Shown: piece after piece, positions 56,171 to 64,000 of the stretch | Numbering within the stretch: the first letter of the stretch is position 1 | Layout of the letters: each line of letters opens with the position of its first letter | Assembly: GCA_003990705.1 (NCBI GenBank) | Contig: AP018318.1 | Location: 3,971,501-4,035,500 of the forward strand | Reading direction: 5' to 3' | DNA: 64,000 nt | Source: Nostoc sp. HK-01 | GTDB lineage: Bacteria; Cyanobacteriota; Cyanobacteriia; Cyanobacteriales; Nostocaceae | The notes under the pieces: generated by a model | Database searches by the model: none | Seen by the model: the letters and a program-made list of their open reading frames with translations, nothing else | What the model was told of the DNA's origin: nothing | Translations under genes and position numbers: made by a program

Positions 56171-56845
56171 ATGTACCAAACACCATTGCAAAGCGTTTGT
56201 CAACTTGCTGCTGGCAGAGCTTGGAAATTAGATACACCCCACTATTCCGTAGATTCTAAATTCAAACGTTGTTTAGATATTTTAGGAAGTGTAGTGGGTT
56301 TAATAATTTTGGGCGTTGTGTTTATACCGATAGCGATCGCCATTAAACTCGATAGTAGAGGCCCAATTTTCTTTACTCAAGAACGTTATGGACTTCAAGG
56401 GCGACCTTTTAAGCTCCGTAAATTTCGTTCAATGGTTAGCGATGCGGAAAAACTCAAATCTCTCGTCAAAAATGAAGCTGACGGATTAATCTTTAAAAAT
56501 AAGAATGACTTCCGAGTTACAAAAGTAGGGCGTTTTTTACGTAGCACCAGTTTAGACGAATTGCCACAATTTTGGAATGTGCTTGTAGGTGAAATGAGTT
56601 TGGTGGGAACACGTCCACCTACTGCTGATGAAGTAGCCAAGTACAATCAACGCCATTGGCAACGTCTCAATGTCAAACCAGGTTTGACTGGGGAATGGCA
56701 AGTTCATGGTCGTTCTCATGTCAAAGATTTTGAACAAATAGTTGACTTAGACTTGCGTTACCAAGAAAAGTGGCATCCATTCTACGATTTATTGTTAATT
56801 ACTAAAACTTTCTACGTCATCTTTGGTAAAGTTGGGGCGTTTTAA
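56171..56845 (+). CDS. Bacterial sugar transferase (polyprenyl-phosphate glycosyl-1-phosphate transferase)
   Basis: This 224-aa protein has one membrane segment at about 36-60. The WcaJ/RfbP catalytic domain follows: GPIFFTQERYG, FKLRKFRSM, LRSTSLDELPQFWNVL, GEMSLVGTRPP, KPGLTGEWQVHGRS. It starts exopolysaccharide repeat units by moving a sugar-1-phosphate onto a lipid carrier. It has the short form with only one N-terminal helix instead of WcaJ's several. In heterocyst formers such genes can belong to envelope polysaccharide synthesis, but none of the partners is next to it. Confidence 0.92.
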   Translation: MYQTPLQSVCQLAAGRAWKLDTPHYSVDSKFKRCLDILGSVVGLIILGVVFIPIAIAIKLDSRGPIFFTQERYGLQGRPFKLRKFRSMVSDAEKLKSLVKNEADGLIFKNKNDFRVTKVGRFLRSTSLDELPQFWNVLVGEMSLVGTRPPTADEVAKYNQRHWQRLNVKPGLTGEWQVHGRSHVKDFEQIVDLDLRYQEKWHPFYDLLLITKTFYVIFGKVGAF

Positions 56846-56850
56846 ATTAA

Positions 56851-57483
56851 TTAGTTGATCCAGGTTTTTAGAGAGACAAGCCCAAGAGCGCAAATAGCAA
56901 AGCCCACTAAACTGATTTTTTTTGGCAAAATATTGAGTAATTCTGCTTGACTAACCTGAGCAGCAATTTGGCTGACACTCATTAGCACCGCATACTGTGT
57001 CAACGCTGCACCAAAAATATACATAACTGAGGGCATTATTCCTGCCCCAATAATTGATTCACTATTAAAATAACCTTGAAGTAAACCAGCGATCGCCGTT
57101 AGTATCAGCAGTGTCAATAAATTAGGCTGCTTGGATATAATTAGCACCAAACCAAAAGCAATACTAACAATCGCGATCGCTATTTCTGTGAATGGTAAGT
57201 TGAACTGCAATAAATGAATGAGTGTGCCGAAAATGTTGGCGCATATCAGCACAGTAGCTATCCATCTCCCACGCATTTTCCCAACAGCCAGCCAACCAAT
57301 TGCCAATATACTGACTAACTTATCAAAGGCCAATATCGGATCTGCCATTCCCCACAGAAAGCCATCCCAGGAGTTAGAGATTTCATGAAGAGATGATAGT
57401 CCAGTCCATGAACTCAACAAACTAATGATAACTAAAGCAGCGATCGCACCAACATAACGTTGGAGTAATTTATCTTGGAACAT
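56851..57483 (-). CDS. HupE/UreJ-like membrane protein
   Basis: This protein has 210 aa if started at MFQDKLLQRY (57483); ATG 57525 adds 14 residues. Six to seven hydrophobic helices are seen. GMADPILAFDKLVSILAIGW aligns with the HupE/UreJ signature (HP..G.DH) but has lost the conserved His residues thought to bind metal. Family members are nickel or cobalt permeases or accessory proteins. No hydrogenase or urease gene is next to it, so a metal role is uncertain. Confidence 0.65.
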   Translation of the reverse strand: MFQDKLLQRYVGAIAALVIISLLSSWTGLSSLHEISNSWDGFLWGMADPILAFDKLVSILAIGWLAVGKMRGRWIATVLICANIFGTLIHLLQFNLPFTEIAIAIVSIAFGLVLIISKQPNLLTLLILTAIAGLLQGYFNSESIIGAGIMPSVMYIFGAALTQYAVLMSVSQIAAQVSQAELLNILPKKISLVGFAICALGLVSLKTWIN

Positions 57484-57655
57484 AAAATATAACCTATTAG
57501 TTTTTCGGTATCTTATACTGCCCAAGTACCTAAAAAAACTAACGCGATCGTTATCTGATTTTACGTAAGTTTGACAAATATTTTTTGACCTAACCCTCTC
57601 CTAACCAGGATGTTAAGAGAGGGATGTTTGCTCTATGTCAAATTACACTGATTTT

Positions 57656-58807
57656 TTATGAATCCGTTGAGCATCTGACAGCACTTCGGATGCGCTTGAG
57701 AAAATCATTACTATTTGTTACAGTAATATCCCAAAGTTCTGTCCAGCTTGCTGTTTGAACATCAGACAACTTCAAGCCGACCAAAAATGCCTTTTCTTTC
57801 GGAACAGCTAGTGTTCTTCGACGTTCGCAGTAACTTTTTAAAGCACTACTTGACTGTTGGCCTGATTTGCACTCTATCCAAATGAGTTCATTATTCACAA
57901 GGAACAGCAAATCTAATTCAAACTTATCTCCATTCGGAAAAACAATCTGAGGATTTCTCAAATATTGATATTGTAAACCTTGCGCTGCCAGTAATTTGGC
58001 TACTTTTTTGTAAACAAATCGCTCAAACCATCCTCCATTTAAAAACTGTGTGATCTCCGCTTTGCCTATTTGTGGTGCAGCATGGATAACTTTTTGCTTT
58101 TTGTCGTAGTAATAAGAGTCTAATAATGATTGATTATGTAAATTTTGGCAAAACTGAGTGCATAGACTAACTGATTTTTGACTACTGTTAGCTAAGTTGA
58201 AACTGAATTTCCTCCCAGTTTGTAAACTTTTAATTATTTGATAATGTAAAGGCTCTAAAATCGTATAATCTTCGCCTAAAATCACTGCTAAATTATCAAA
58301 TAGGTCATCTATTGGTAGGAACTCATGAGCAGATTCTACTTTCACATTGCGAGTATTCAGCCAAGCAATCAAATCTGCTACATTTGTTGATTGTGTATTA
58401 TCTGCATGACTAGACTGAGAACTAGATTGAGAGCTAATTTTTGCCTTAATTACAGGTTGAGGCTTAATTTGAGGTTGAGCAATTTGAATTTGAGCAGGAG
58501 CTTTTACTTGACCTTGCAGTTGCTGAAATTGATTTTTTAATGTGATAACTTCCCCATTAATTACTCCTAAATACGACTCTAGGTGAGTTTCAACTATCTG
58601 CTTGACATTCTGCTCTTGTCGCTTTCTCAGAATTGTTACCCCTGCTGCTCCTACAGTGCTACCGACTAAAGCTGCTCTAATTCCACTAGCAGGTAATAAA
58701 AGTGATGCTGTTACACCACAGCACAGTGTAATTGCTCCCGCTAATAATCCAGGGGTGAACGATAATTTAGTGATGCTATTTCTAAAGTTTAAAGATTGTA
58801 ATGCCAT
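57656..58807 (-). CDS. Membrane-anchored protein with PD-(D/E)XK nuclease-like domain (DUF1887-like)
   Basis: This protein has 383 aa from MALQSLNFRN (58807). Two short hydrophobic stretches (about 15-55) are followed by a linker and Gln/Pro/Ser-rich region (about 95-145). Residues about 145-240 form a mixed domain. The C-terminal domain has GWFERFVYKKVAKLL, FPNGDKFELDLLFLVNN and LIWIECKSGQ, the E...D...ExK arrangement of PD-(D/E)XK nucleases. The block resembles the nuclease half of DUF1887/Card1-type proteins. No CRISPR array is nearby. A role in DNA defence is possible; membrane anchoring is unusual. Confidence 0.65.
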   Translation of the reverse strand: MALQSLNFRNSITKLSFTPGLLAGAITLCCGVTASLLLPASGIRAALVGSTVGAAGVTILRKRQEQNVKQIVETHLESYLGVINGEVITLKNQFQQLQGQVKAPAQIQIAQPQIKPQPVIKAKISSQSSSQSSHADNTQSTNVADLIAWLNTRNVKVESAHEFLPIDDLFDNLAVILGEDYTILEPLHYQIIKSLQTGRKFSFNLANSSQKSVSLCTQFCQNLHNQSLLDSYYYDKKQKVIHAAPQIGKAEITQFLNGGWFERFVYKKVAKLLAAQGLQYQYLRNPQIVFPNGDKFELDLLFLVNNELIWIECKSGQQSSSALKSYCERRRTLAVPKEKAFLVGLKLSDVQTASWTELWDITVTNSNDFLKRIRSAVRCSTDS

Positions 58808-59142
58808 GATATCTCTCTCTAGACTTGTAGATAGTACTGTCAATTTTTGAGTTGGCAAAACTGGTGAATGCCATCTTCATTTCCTGATGTAACTAGCTAC
58901 TGTCAGTACCCCAACTTTTATTCATAGTAAAGTGCCAACAAGTTATAAAATTTAGGTATGGCAGCTTCACAGCTACTACTCTGCAAAAAGTCCTACCCAA
59001 GCCTGCAATCTGCCAAACTACTGCATATATAAGTTTCGGCTAGGTTGTAAAATCAGCGCCGACAGAAATTCATGAAGTAATGTAACGAATAAACAGTAAA
59101 ATCACGCAGTAATTTTATTAAGATGAATTGAAGGCAAATTCT
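58808..59142. other. 335-bp divergent intergenic region
   Basis: No gene seen. AAGG lies 8 nt before ATG 59143 as the M48 ribosome binding site. Promoters for both divergent genes should be here. Confidence 0.4.
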
Positions 59143-61089
59143 ATGAGTAGAGTATTTCAACTTGCTCAAGCTGTAAAATTGAGCTTGATTTTAGGTATGA
59201 CAACTGGCACCTTGTTATTAGGAAGCCATCTCAAGGTTGATGCTGAGTCAAGAACAACTGCACATCGCCAACTGCAAAATACAAAAGTCAAGCTGGCGCA
59301 AAATTCTCCAGCTATTAGCCGTTTTCAAACCTTAGCAGAAGCCGATGAACTCTACCAAAAAGGACAATTACAAGCAGCAGAAAATCTCTACCGCAAAGTA
59401 AAGCCTGATTTTGCAACCAGTGATAGGAGACGCACAGCTATTTATGAAGTTGAGCAATTACCGGGTGATGGTCAAGTATACTGGCGTAATGCTAACGAAG
59501 GTTTACAACAAAATTTAGATAGCAAAATTTTTCTACCTCTGCAACTGTTACTGAGTAATTATCCTGAGTTTATCAAGGGTCATTTACTGTTAGCTGAAGC
59601 TTGTGATAAAAAACCTGAAGCTTGCAAAAGTAATGCTAAAGATGGACAGCCAAAAAATGCTCTGGAAGTTTTAGAACGAGCAGTAGAATTATATCCTGAT
59701 GACCCGGAATTGCTCAAAGCGAAAATTAAAGCTTTGGCAAAAGAACAACGGTTTTTAGAAGCTTCCATTGCAGCAAGACAATTTGCCACAATTTATGTCG
59801 ATTATCCCGAAGCTCCAGAGTTTGAAAAACTAGCTGAGAAAAATCTCCAACGTCATCACTCCAAGCTGAATGATGATTTACGATTCCAAGGTATTTTTAG
59901 TACAGTAGTAGGTGGTGTAAAAGCATTTAGTACAAAAGATTGGCAATCGGGAGTTTCCGGTTTTGAAACGATATCTATGCTTTTGCAAGGTGAATCTGCT
60001 TTTGGTAAAGAAGTTGCTGATAAATTAGTTAAGCAATATCAACAAGAAGGTAAGTTATTAGAAGACCCTCAAGTTCTTAATTACGTGCGAGGAATTGGCG
60101 GTAGACTAGAGCCTTTAATGGGGCGCAAGTTTGACTATGAGTACTATGTGATTCAAGATAGTGCAATTAATGCTTTTGCCTTACCTGGAGGGAAAGTATT
60201 TGTAAATGTGGGGGCAATTTTGGGAACTAATTCGGAAGCAGAGTTGGCAGGATTGTTGAGTCATGAAATCTCTCATGCAGTGCTTTCTCATGGCTTTCAA
60301 CGCGTTGCCCAAAGTCAGTTTATTAGCGGGTTAAGTAATGTAATTCCTATTTCTAATATGTTCCAAGAAATGGTGGGTAAAGAATATAGCCGAGAGAATG
60401 AACGCCAAGCTGATATTTTAGGGACGCGCGTATTAAATAAGGCTGGTTATGCTGCGGATGGCTTACGTAATTTAATGGCAACGCTTAATGCCAAATCTGG
60501 CGGTAAAGAGCAAACTTCTTGGCAATCAACTCATCCGGCTCCAGCGGAACGGGTGGCATATTTAGAAGGTTTAATCAAGAGTAATAATTATAATCGTTAT
60601 GCTTTTGAAGGAGTGAAGAAGCATCAAGAAATTCAGAATTTAATCCAAGGGATAGCTCCGAGTCAAGATAGTAAACCAGCCGCATCTCAACCAGCGAAAA
60701 AACCCCCGAAAGGAAAGCCAAATAGCATAACTAAACCAATACGCGGTATTGTGGCGATCGCCGCCGGATTAACCAGAGATAATATAGAGATTCGGATAGA
60801 TGGCGGCAAGGTAGAAAGTGATCGAAACTTCACCATCAATTTTATTGTCGAAAATCGCAGCGATCGCGCCTTTGCTTTTGTCCCTTTATATGCTGAAGTA
60901 GTAACTGAAAGTGGCAAAAAATTAAAAACGCGCTTTTCATCAGCCCAGGCGCAGGTTCCAGCCGGGGGAAGTATTAAAGGTGAGGTACAAGTATTAGGGC
61001 AATCTTGGAATAGTCAAGGTTCACAAAATCTTACTTTAGTAATTAAAGAAAGTACTGGTGGTGGGCGAATTTTCCGTATCCCTTTCTAG
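59143..61089 (+). CDS. M48-family metalloprotease with TPR-like N-terminal region
   Basis: The protein has 648 aa from ATG 59143; a TTG at 59128 is in frame. A signal-peptide-like start (AVKLSLILGMTTGTLLLGS) predicts export. Tetratricopeptide-like helices follow (about 60-230, ADELYQKGQLQAAENLYRKV). The protease domain carries HEISH (H374, E375, H378) and the third ligand E in SRENERQADILG, typical of BepA/LoiP-like M48 enzymes that handle outer-membrane proteins. The C-terminal part after a Pro/Lys linker (about 515-540) is beta-rich (IEIRIDGGKVESDRNFTINF). It likely works in the periplasm on envelope quality control. Confidence 0.9.
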   Translation: MSRVFQLAQAVKLSLILGMTTGTLLLGSHLKVDAESRTTAHRQLQNTKVKLAQNSPAISRFQTLAEADELYQKGQLQAAENLYRKVKPDFATSDRRRTAIYEVEQLPGDGQVYWRNANEGLQQNLDSKIFLPLQLLLSNYPEFIKGHLLLAEACDKKPEACKSNAKDGQPKNALEVLERAVELYPDDPELLKAKIKALAKEQRFLEASIAARQFATIYVDYPEAPEFEKLAEKNLQRHHSKLNDDLRFQGIFSTVVGGVKAFSTKDWQSGVSGFETISMLLQGESAFGKEVADKLVKQYQQEGKLLEDPQVLNYVRGIGGRLEPLMGRKFDYEYYVIQDSAINAFALPGGKVFVNVGAILGTNSEAELAGLLSHEISHAVLSHGFQRVAQSQFISGLSNVIPISNMFQEMVGKEYSRENERQADILGTRVLNKAGYAADGLRNLMATLNAKSGGKEQTSWQSTHPAPAERVAYLEGLIKSNNYNRYAFEGVKKHQEIQNLIQGIAPSQDSKPAASQPAKKPPKGKPNSITKPIRGIVAIAAGLTRDNIEIRIDGGKVESDRNFTINFIVENRSDRAFAFVPLYAEVVTESGKKLKTRFSSAQAQVPAGGSIKGEVQVLGQSWNSQGSQNLTLVIKESTGGGRIFRIPF

Positions 61090-61116
61090 AATGAATCCAC
61101 TTTTGAAAAAACAACT

Positions 61117-61138
61117 AAACCCGCATACGCGGGTTTTT
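61117..61138. terminator. Terminator between convergent genes
   Basis: AAACCCGC/GCGGGTTT stem (61117-61124, 61129-61136) with loop ATAC, and T's after it; can serve the M48 gene and partly the opposite gene. Confidence 0.8.
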
Positions 61139-61152
61139 ATATAGGGACTATT

Positions 61153-62544
61153 TTATTGTGGACAATAAAGCGTATATTTCCACTCAGTACTTGATATATC
61201 CTTATTGCCAATGACTTCCACCTTAACTCGCCCAGAATTACCTTTAAACTTGGCGGATATTTTATTACTACCTGAGACAAAATCTGTATCTATTAACGTT
61301 TGCCCTTCATAGGTGACTTTTAATCTATCGGGAACTTGATACATTTCATAACTGATATTAATTTGACCTTCATTAGCTGTGAGTTGAATTTCTCGACTAT
61401 CACCTTGTTGACCACCACTTACTTGTTCTTGGTCGCAGAGTTTTAAACCCTTTGATGTGGCTTGATAAACTTGTAATTCAATTGATTCAATTTGATTATC
61501 AAACTTTTCGGTTTTATCTTCTTGATTTTCTCCATTATAGTTATATCTTTGTCCAGGCTTGAGAGTGACTCCTTGAGGATTTTTAGCTGAAAGGACACTA
61601 GCGATTCCCGCTATTACATCTACTTGAATACCATTAGGAGTATTACGAGTTTGGAATAAGTTTTTATCTTTACTTTCAGGGGCAATAACTACTTCTTCTA
61701 TATCAGAATTGAGAACATGAAGCGCACAAAATTTAGCTTTTTGGGTTTGAGATTGTTCCCAAAGTTTAGCTATCACATCTTTGATTGTAGAACCACTACC
61801 TTTATCAGTGAAGGATTGATTGTCTGCACACTTGATAATGGCGGTTAAATTTTCATTTTTTACACTCAATTCATCTCTTGTAATCGCTGCACATTCCTTA
61901 CCACCACTCGTCTGGCATTGTTGCATTGGTTCCTCACAAGGCTCATTGGCTGAAACCCCACTCCAGCCACGACCATTAGCAGCAAGCACACTACAATATT
62001 GCAACTTAGTTCCAGAACTTTGGGCTATGAATAGTTGTTTAGCTGGCTCAAAATCGGATAAATTTTTATCTATAGATTTTGTTTGATTACGCACACCTCG
62101 CTGTATACGAATACCATATTCACAGGCGCGTTTTCCAGTACCTTGATTTGCCCATTCAATTAGTAATGAATCTCCTTGTTTAGCTGTACAAGGTAAGTAA
62201 TAAAGTGTTAATTGTTTATTTTTAGTACTAGCTTGTAATTGTAGTCCCATATCCTTGCCAGTCACATCTTGAAAGCGTAATTGGGCGAAGGATTTACCAT
62301 TACCAGGAAGGAACAAAGTATCATATACCTTTTGTAGAAAAGTACCCACCACTGCCGGGCCATAATTAGAACCGCGTCGAATCGACAGTTCATTATTTCC
62401 TAAAATTTGGTAAATTTCTCCCTTTTCTGGGACATTAGCATAACTATCTGTTGTTGTTGCCACAGTATACAGAGGAATTATCAAAGTAGCGATCGCATAC
62501 ATTAATCTTCTGTGTTGCTGTTTTAACTTTCGGCTGATCATCAC
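61153..62544 (-). CDS. Hypothetical secreted protein
   Basis: The N-terminus of this 463-aa protein has a basic stretch then hydrophobic segment (LMYAIATLIIPLYTVATT), a likely signal peptide. The mature part is Thr/Asn/Gln-rich, beta-rich, with a central Cys-rich patch (PCTAKQGD, GKRACEYG, QYCSVLAANG, NEPCEEPMQQCQTSGGKEC) suggesting disulfides. A beta domain begins GEIYQILGNNELSIRRGSNY and recalls FecR-like surface domains. It diverges from the sigma-factor gene, 135 bp apart, so the pair may be linked by regulation. No known function. Confidence 0.6.
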   Translation of the reverse strand: MMISRKLKQQHRRLMYAIATLIIPLYTVATTTDSYANVPEKGEIYQILGNNELSIRRGSNYGPAVVGTFLQKVYDTLFLPGNGKSFAQLRFQDVTGKDMGLQLQASTKNKQLTLYYLPCTAKQGDSLLIEWANQGTGKRACEYGIRIQRGVRNQTKSIDKNLSDFEPAKQLFIAQSSGTKLQYCSVLAANGRGWSGVSANEPCEEPMQQCQTSGGKECAAITRDELSVKNENLTAIIKCADNQSFTDKGSGSTIKDVIAKLWEQSQTQKAKFCALHVLNSDIEEVVIAPESKDKNLFQTRNTPNGIQVDVIAGIASVLSAKNPQGVTLKPGQRYNYNGENQEDKTEKFDNQIESIELQVYQATSKGLKLCDQEQVSGGQQGDSREIQLTANEGQINISYEMYQVPDRLKVTYEGQTLIDTDFVSGSNKISAKFKGNSGRVKVEVIGNKDISSTEWKYTLYCPQ

Positions 62545-62679
62545 TGACTCCAGAAAACTTTCACTATGTGCATATACTGTGAGAATTCTGAAAATATTCG
62601 TAGGTATTGCACCATCATTCTTGAATATTATGTAAAGATAATTGGTAAATCATAAAAATAGAGTTAAACACGTCACTTC

Positions 62680-63867
62680 ATGCACCCTCGTCAAGAAATT
62701 GTTGAGATTTTTTCGAGCTTTCTGCAATTTTCGTCAGGCGGTTCAATAAAATGGGTCACGGATAGCACGCTCTATCGCAATATGAGTAATTACTTAAATC
62801 AGTCCCCTTCAGCAGAACGTTCCCGATCTGATTGGGCGTTATACTGGCACAAAGTTTGGCAAAATCAACCAACAAGTATGGCGAGGGGTCATTTGTTTGC
62901 ATACTTGCAAGAAGTCGGTTACAAAGCCGCAGCTAAAGTAAAACCGAAATTTACGTTGCCACAGTATACTTTAGCGGACTATTTTCAGATAGCGATCGCT
63001 TATATTGATAAAGTTTTCACAGGATTTGACCCCCAGCGACAAACTAACTTAGAAGCTTTTGCTTACACAGCATTCTGCAATCTCATCAAAGATGGGCTAC
63101 TCAAAGAAGGGCTAGAAGAAGCAAGTATTAGAAGCGATTGGTCATTATTACTACACAGTAGTCAAAAGCTGCTTCATAAAGCTTTAGCACAGCGTGGGTT
63201 ATCCACCACAGAAATTGAGCCTTACATTTCTGCTTGGGAATGCTTCAAGGTGATTTATGCGCCCAAAAAACCCAGAGGGAACCGCCAGCTTACCGCCCCT
63301 GATGCAAGTGTATGGGAAGCGATCGCCCAACTTTACAATCAAGAACGAATTGCACAGTTACCACCATTAGATCCTAAAACTATTCAAAAATGCCTAGAAG
63401 CTTGTATTAAAGCCATTCGAGCTTATCTGGCTCCGCCTACTGCTTCTTTAGATGCGACTCTATTCAACGAAGACAATACATTACAAGACATCTTACCCAG
63501 TAGCGATGCCATCCCCTTCACAAAGCTACTAGATGAGGAAGAAGCGCAAATCCGTAAATCTCTCTGGGCAGAGATAAATTCACTGTTAAGCAATAGCATC
63601 AATAATCTTGACACACAGCAACAAGCCCTACTGAGAATGTATTACGGTGAAGGACTCACCCAAAAAGAAATATCTGTAAAGTTAGGGATATCTCAACCGA
63701 CTATTGTCCGCCGACTCCAGAAATTCAAATCCGAATCCCTCATCACATTAGCTCAATGGTCGCAAACCACCCAGAATATTTCTCTGACACCAAACGTAAT
63801 CAATAACATGAATGGATTAATTGATGAATGGCTAGAACAATACTACAAAAATAACAATGAAGTATAG
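62680..63867 (+). CDS. Sigma-70 family RNA polymerase sigma factor (cyanobacterial type)
   Basis: The middle of this 395-aa protein (about 95-140, LADYFQIAIAYIDKVFTGF) has region-2-like character. The C-terminal region 4 helix-turn-helix is clear: LDTQQQALLRMYYGEGLTQK then LGISQPTIVRRLQKF at about 305-345. The long N-terminal part (about 1-90) is not seen in group 1/2 factors, so it is a distant, alternative-type sigma factor of the kind present in Nostocales. Target genes are unknown; the divergent secreted-protein gene is an obvious candidate. Confidence 0.85.
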   Translation: MHPRQEIVEIFSSFLQFSSGGSIKWVTDSTLYRNMSNYLNQSPSAERSRSDWALYWHKVWQNQPTSMARGHLFAYLQEVGYKAAAKVKPKFTLPQYTLADYFQIAIAYIDKVFTGFDPQRQTNLEAFAYTAFCNLIKDGLLKEGLEEASIRSDWSLLLHSSQKLLHKALAQRGLSTTEIEPYISAWECFKVIYAPKKPRGNRQLTAPDASVWEAIAQLYNQERIAQLPPLDPKTIQKCLEACIKAIRAYLAPPTASLDATLFNEDNTLQDILPSSDAIPFTKLLDEEEAQIRKSLWAEINSLLSNSINNLDTQQQALLRMYYGEGLTQKEISVKLGISQPTIVRRLQKFKSESLITLAQWSQTTQNISLTPNVINNMNGLIDEWLEQYYKNNNEV

Positions 63868-63958
63868 CAGTGTCATCATTGATAAAAATCCTGTTCTCTG
63901 CGTCCACCGTTCGCACAACTTATTGCTGTGGTTTGTAACTTTCACCAGATATTGTTTT

Positions 63959-64000
63959 ATGAGTGACCAACAAAAAGTGATTGAACTAATCAAACGTCTG
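63959..64000 (+). CDS. Start of an unidentified gene, cut by the window end
   Basis: ATG 63959 opens a frame reading MSDQQKVIELIKRL at the window end, 91 bp after the sigma-factor stop and on the same strand. Fourteen codons are too few to identify it; it may be the second gene of the sigma operon. Confidence 0.4.
   Translation, partial: MSDQQKVIELIKRL

Overview
The window looks like chromosomal DNA of a heterocyst-type filamentous cyanobacterium (Nostoc/Anabaena/Calothrix-like). The basis is low GC, very many GCGATCGC (HIP1) octamers, short tandem 'TCATTAG/TCATTGG' heptamer repeats, and genes typical of cyanobacteria: a CcaA-type carbonic anhydrase, a CGLD27-family protein, a Ser/Thr-kinase/AAA/histidine-kinase fusion and a cyanobacterial sigma-70 protein. 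No species is named because that needs a database search.

Region 1 (1-13.5 kb, + strand) is a compact natural-product operon: NRPS (C-A-PCP), PKS with fused aminotransferase and thioesterase (KS-AT-ACP-AMT-TE), a free aminotransferase paralogous to the fused one, an MbtH-like protein, a type II thioesterase and a membrane-anchored penicillin-acylase/PvdQ-type Ntn hydrolase. The adenylation pocket reads D-L-T-K-I-G-E-V-G-K, close to known asparagine codes. The predicted assembly is acyl/peptidyl-Asn, one malonate extension, transamination of the beta-keto group, then TE release, with an exported acylase as a possible deacylase. The condensation domain lacks its HH motif (P132-A133). The operon may begin upstream of the window.

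Region 2 (13.5-31 kb) is ordinary chromosome: an 1803-residue hybrid kinase, a DUF938 methyltransferase, an ArsB/NhaD-type transporter, an aldo/keto reductase, small membrane and lipoproteins, a SugE-type SMR exporter, carbonic anhydrase, a WcaI-like glycosyltransferase, RsfS with CGLD27, an asparaginase, and initiator tRNA-Met with a clear promoter and terminator.

Region 3 (about 31.3-45.9 kb) is an accessory island just beyond the tRNA. A tightly overlapping minus-strand operon (38.9-31.6 kb) ends in tail-fibre-like genes but shows no recognisable capsid, portal or terminase gene. A minimal tyrosine recombinase coupled to a 51-aa ORF, several small phage/plasmid-type genes on both strands, and an IS110-like DEDD transposase follow. 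The transposase is preceded by about 180 nt of strongly foldable non-coding DNA, a candidate bridge RNA.

Region 4 (46-64 kb) returns to chromosomal genes: a DUF697 GTPase, a heme-oxygenase-like diiron protein with a 14-bp inverted repeat upstream, three sensor/response-regulator kinases (two with receiver-first architecture), SurE, a sugar transferase, a HupE/UreJ-like protein, a membrane-anchored PD-(D/E)XK-type nuclease, an M48 metalloprotease, and a sigma-70 gene divergent from a secreted protein. The window ends 14 codons into one more ORF.

All calls were made by eye from the sequence and knowledge of the families; no database search was possible.
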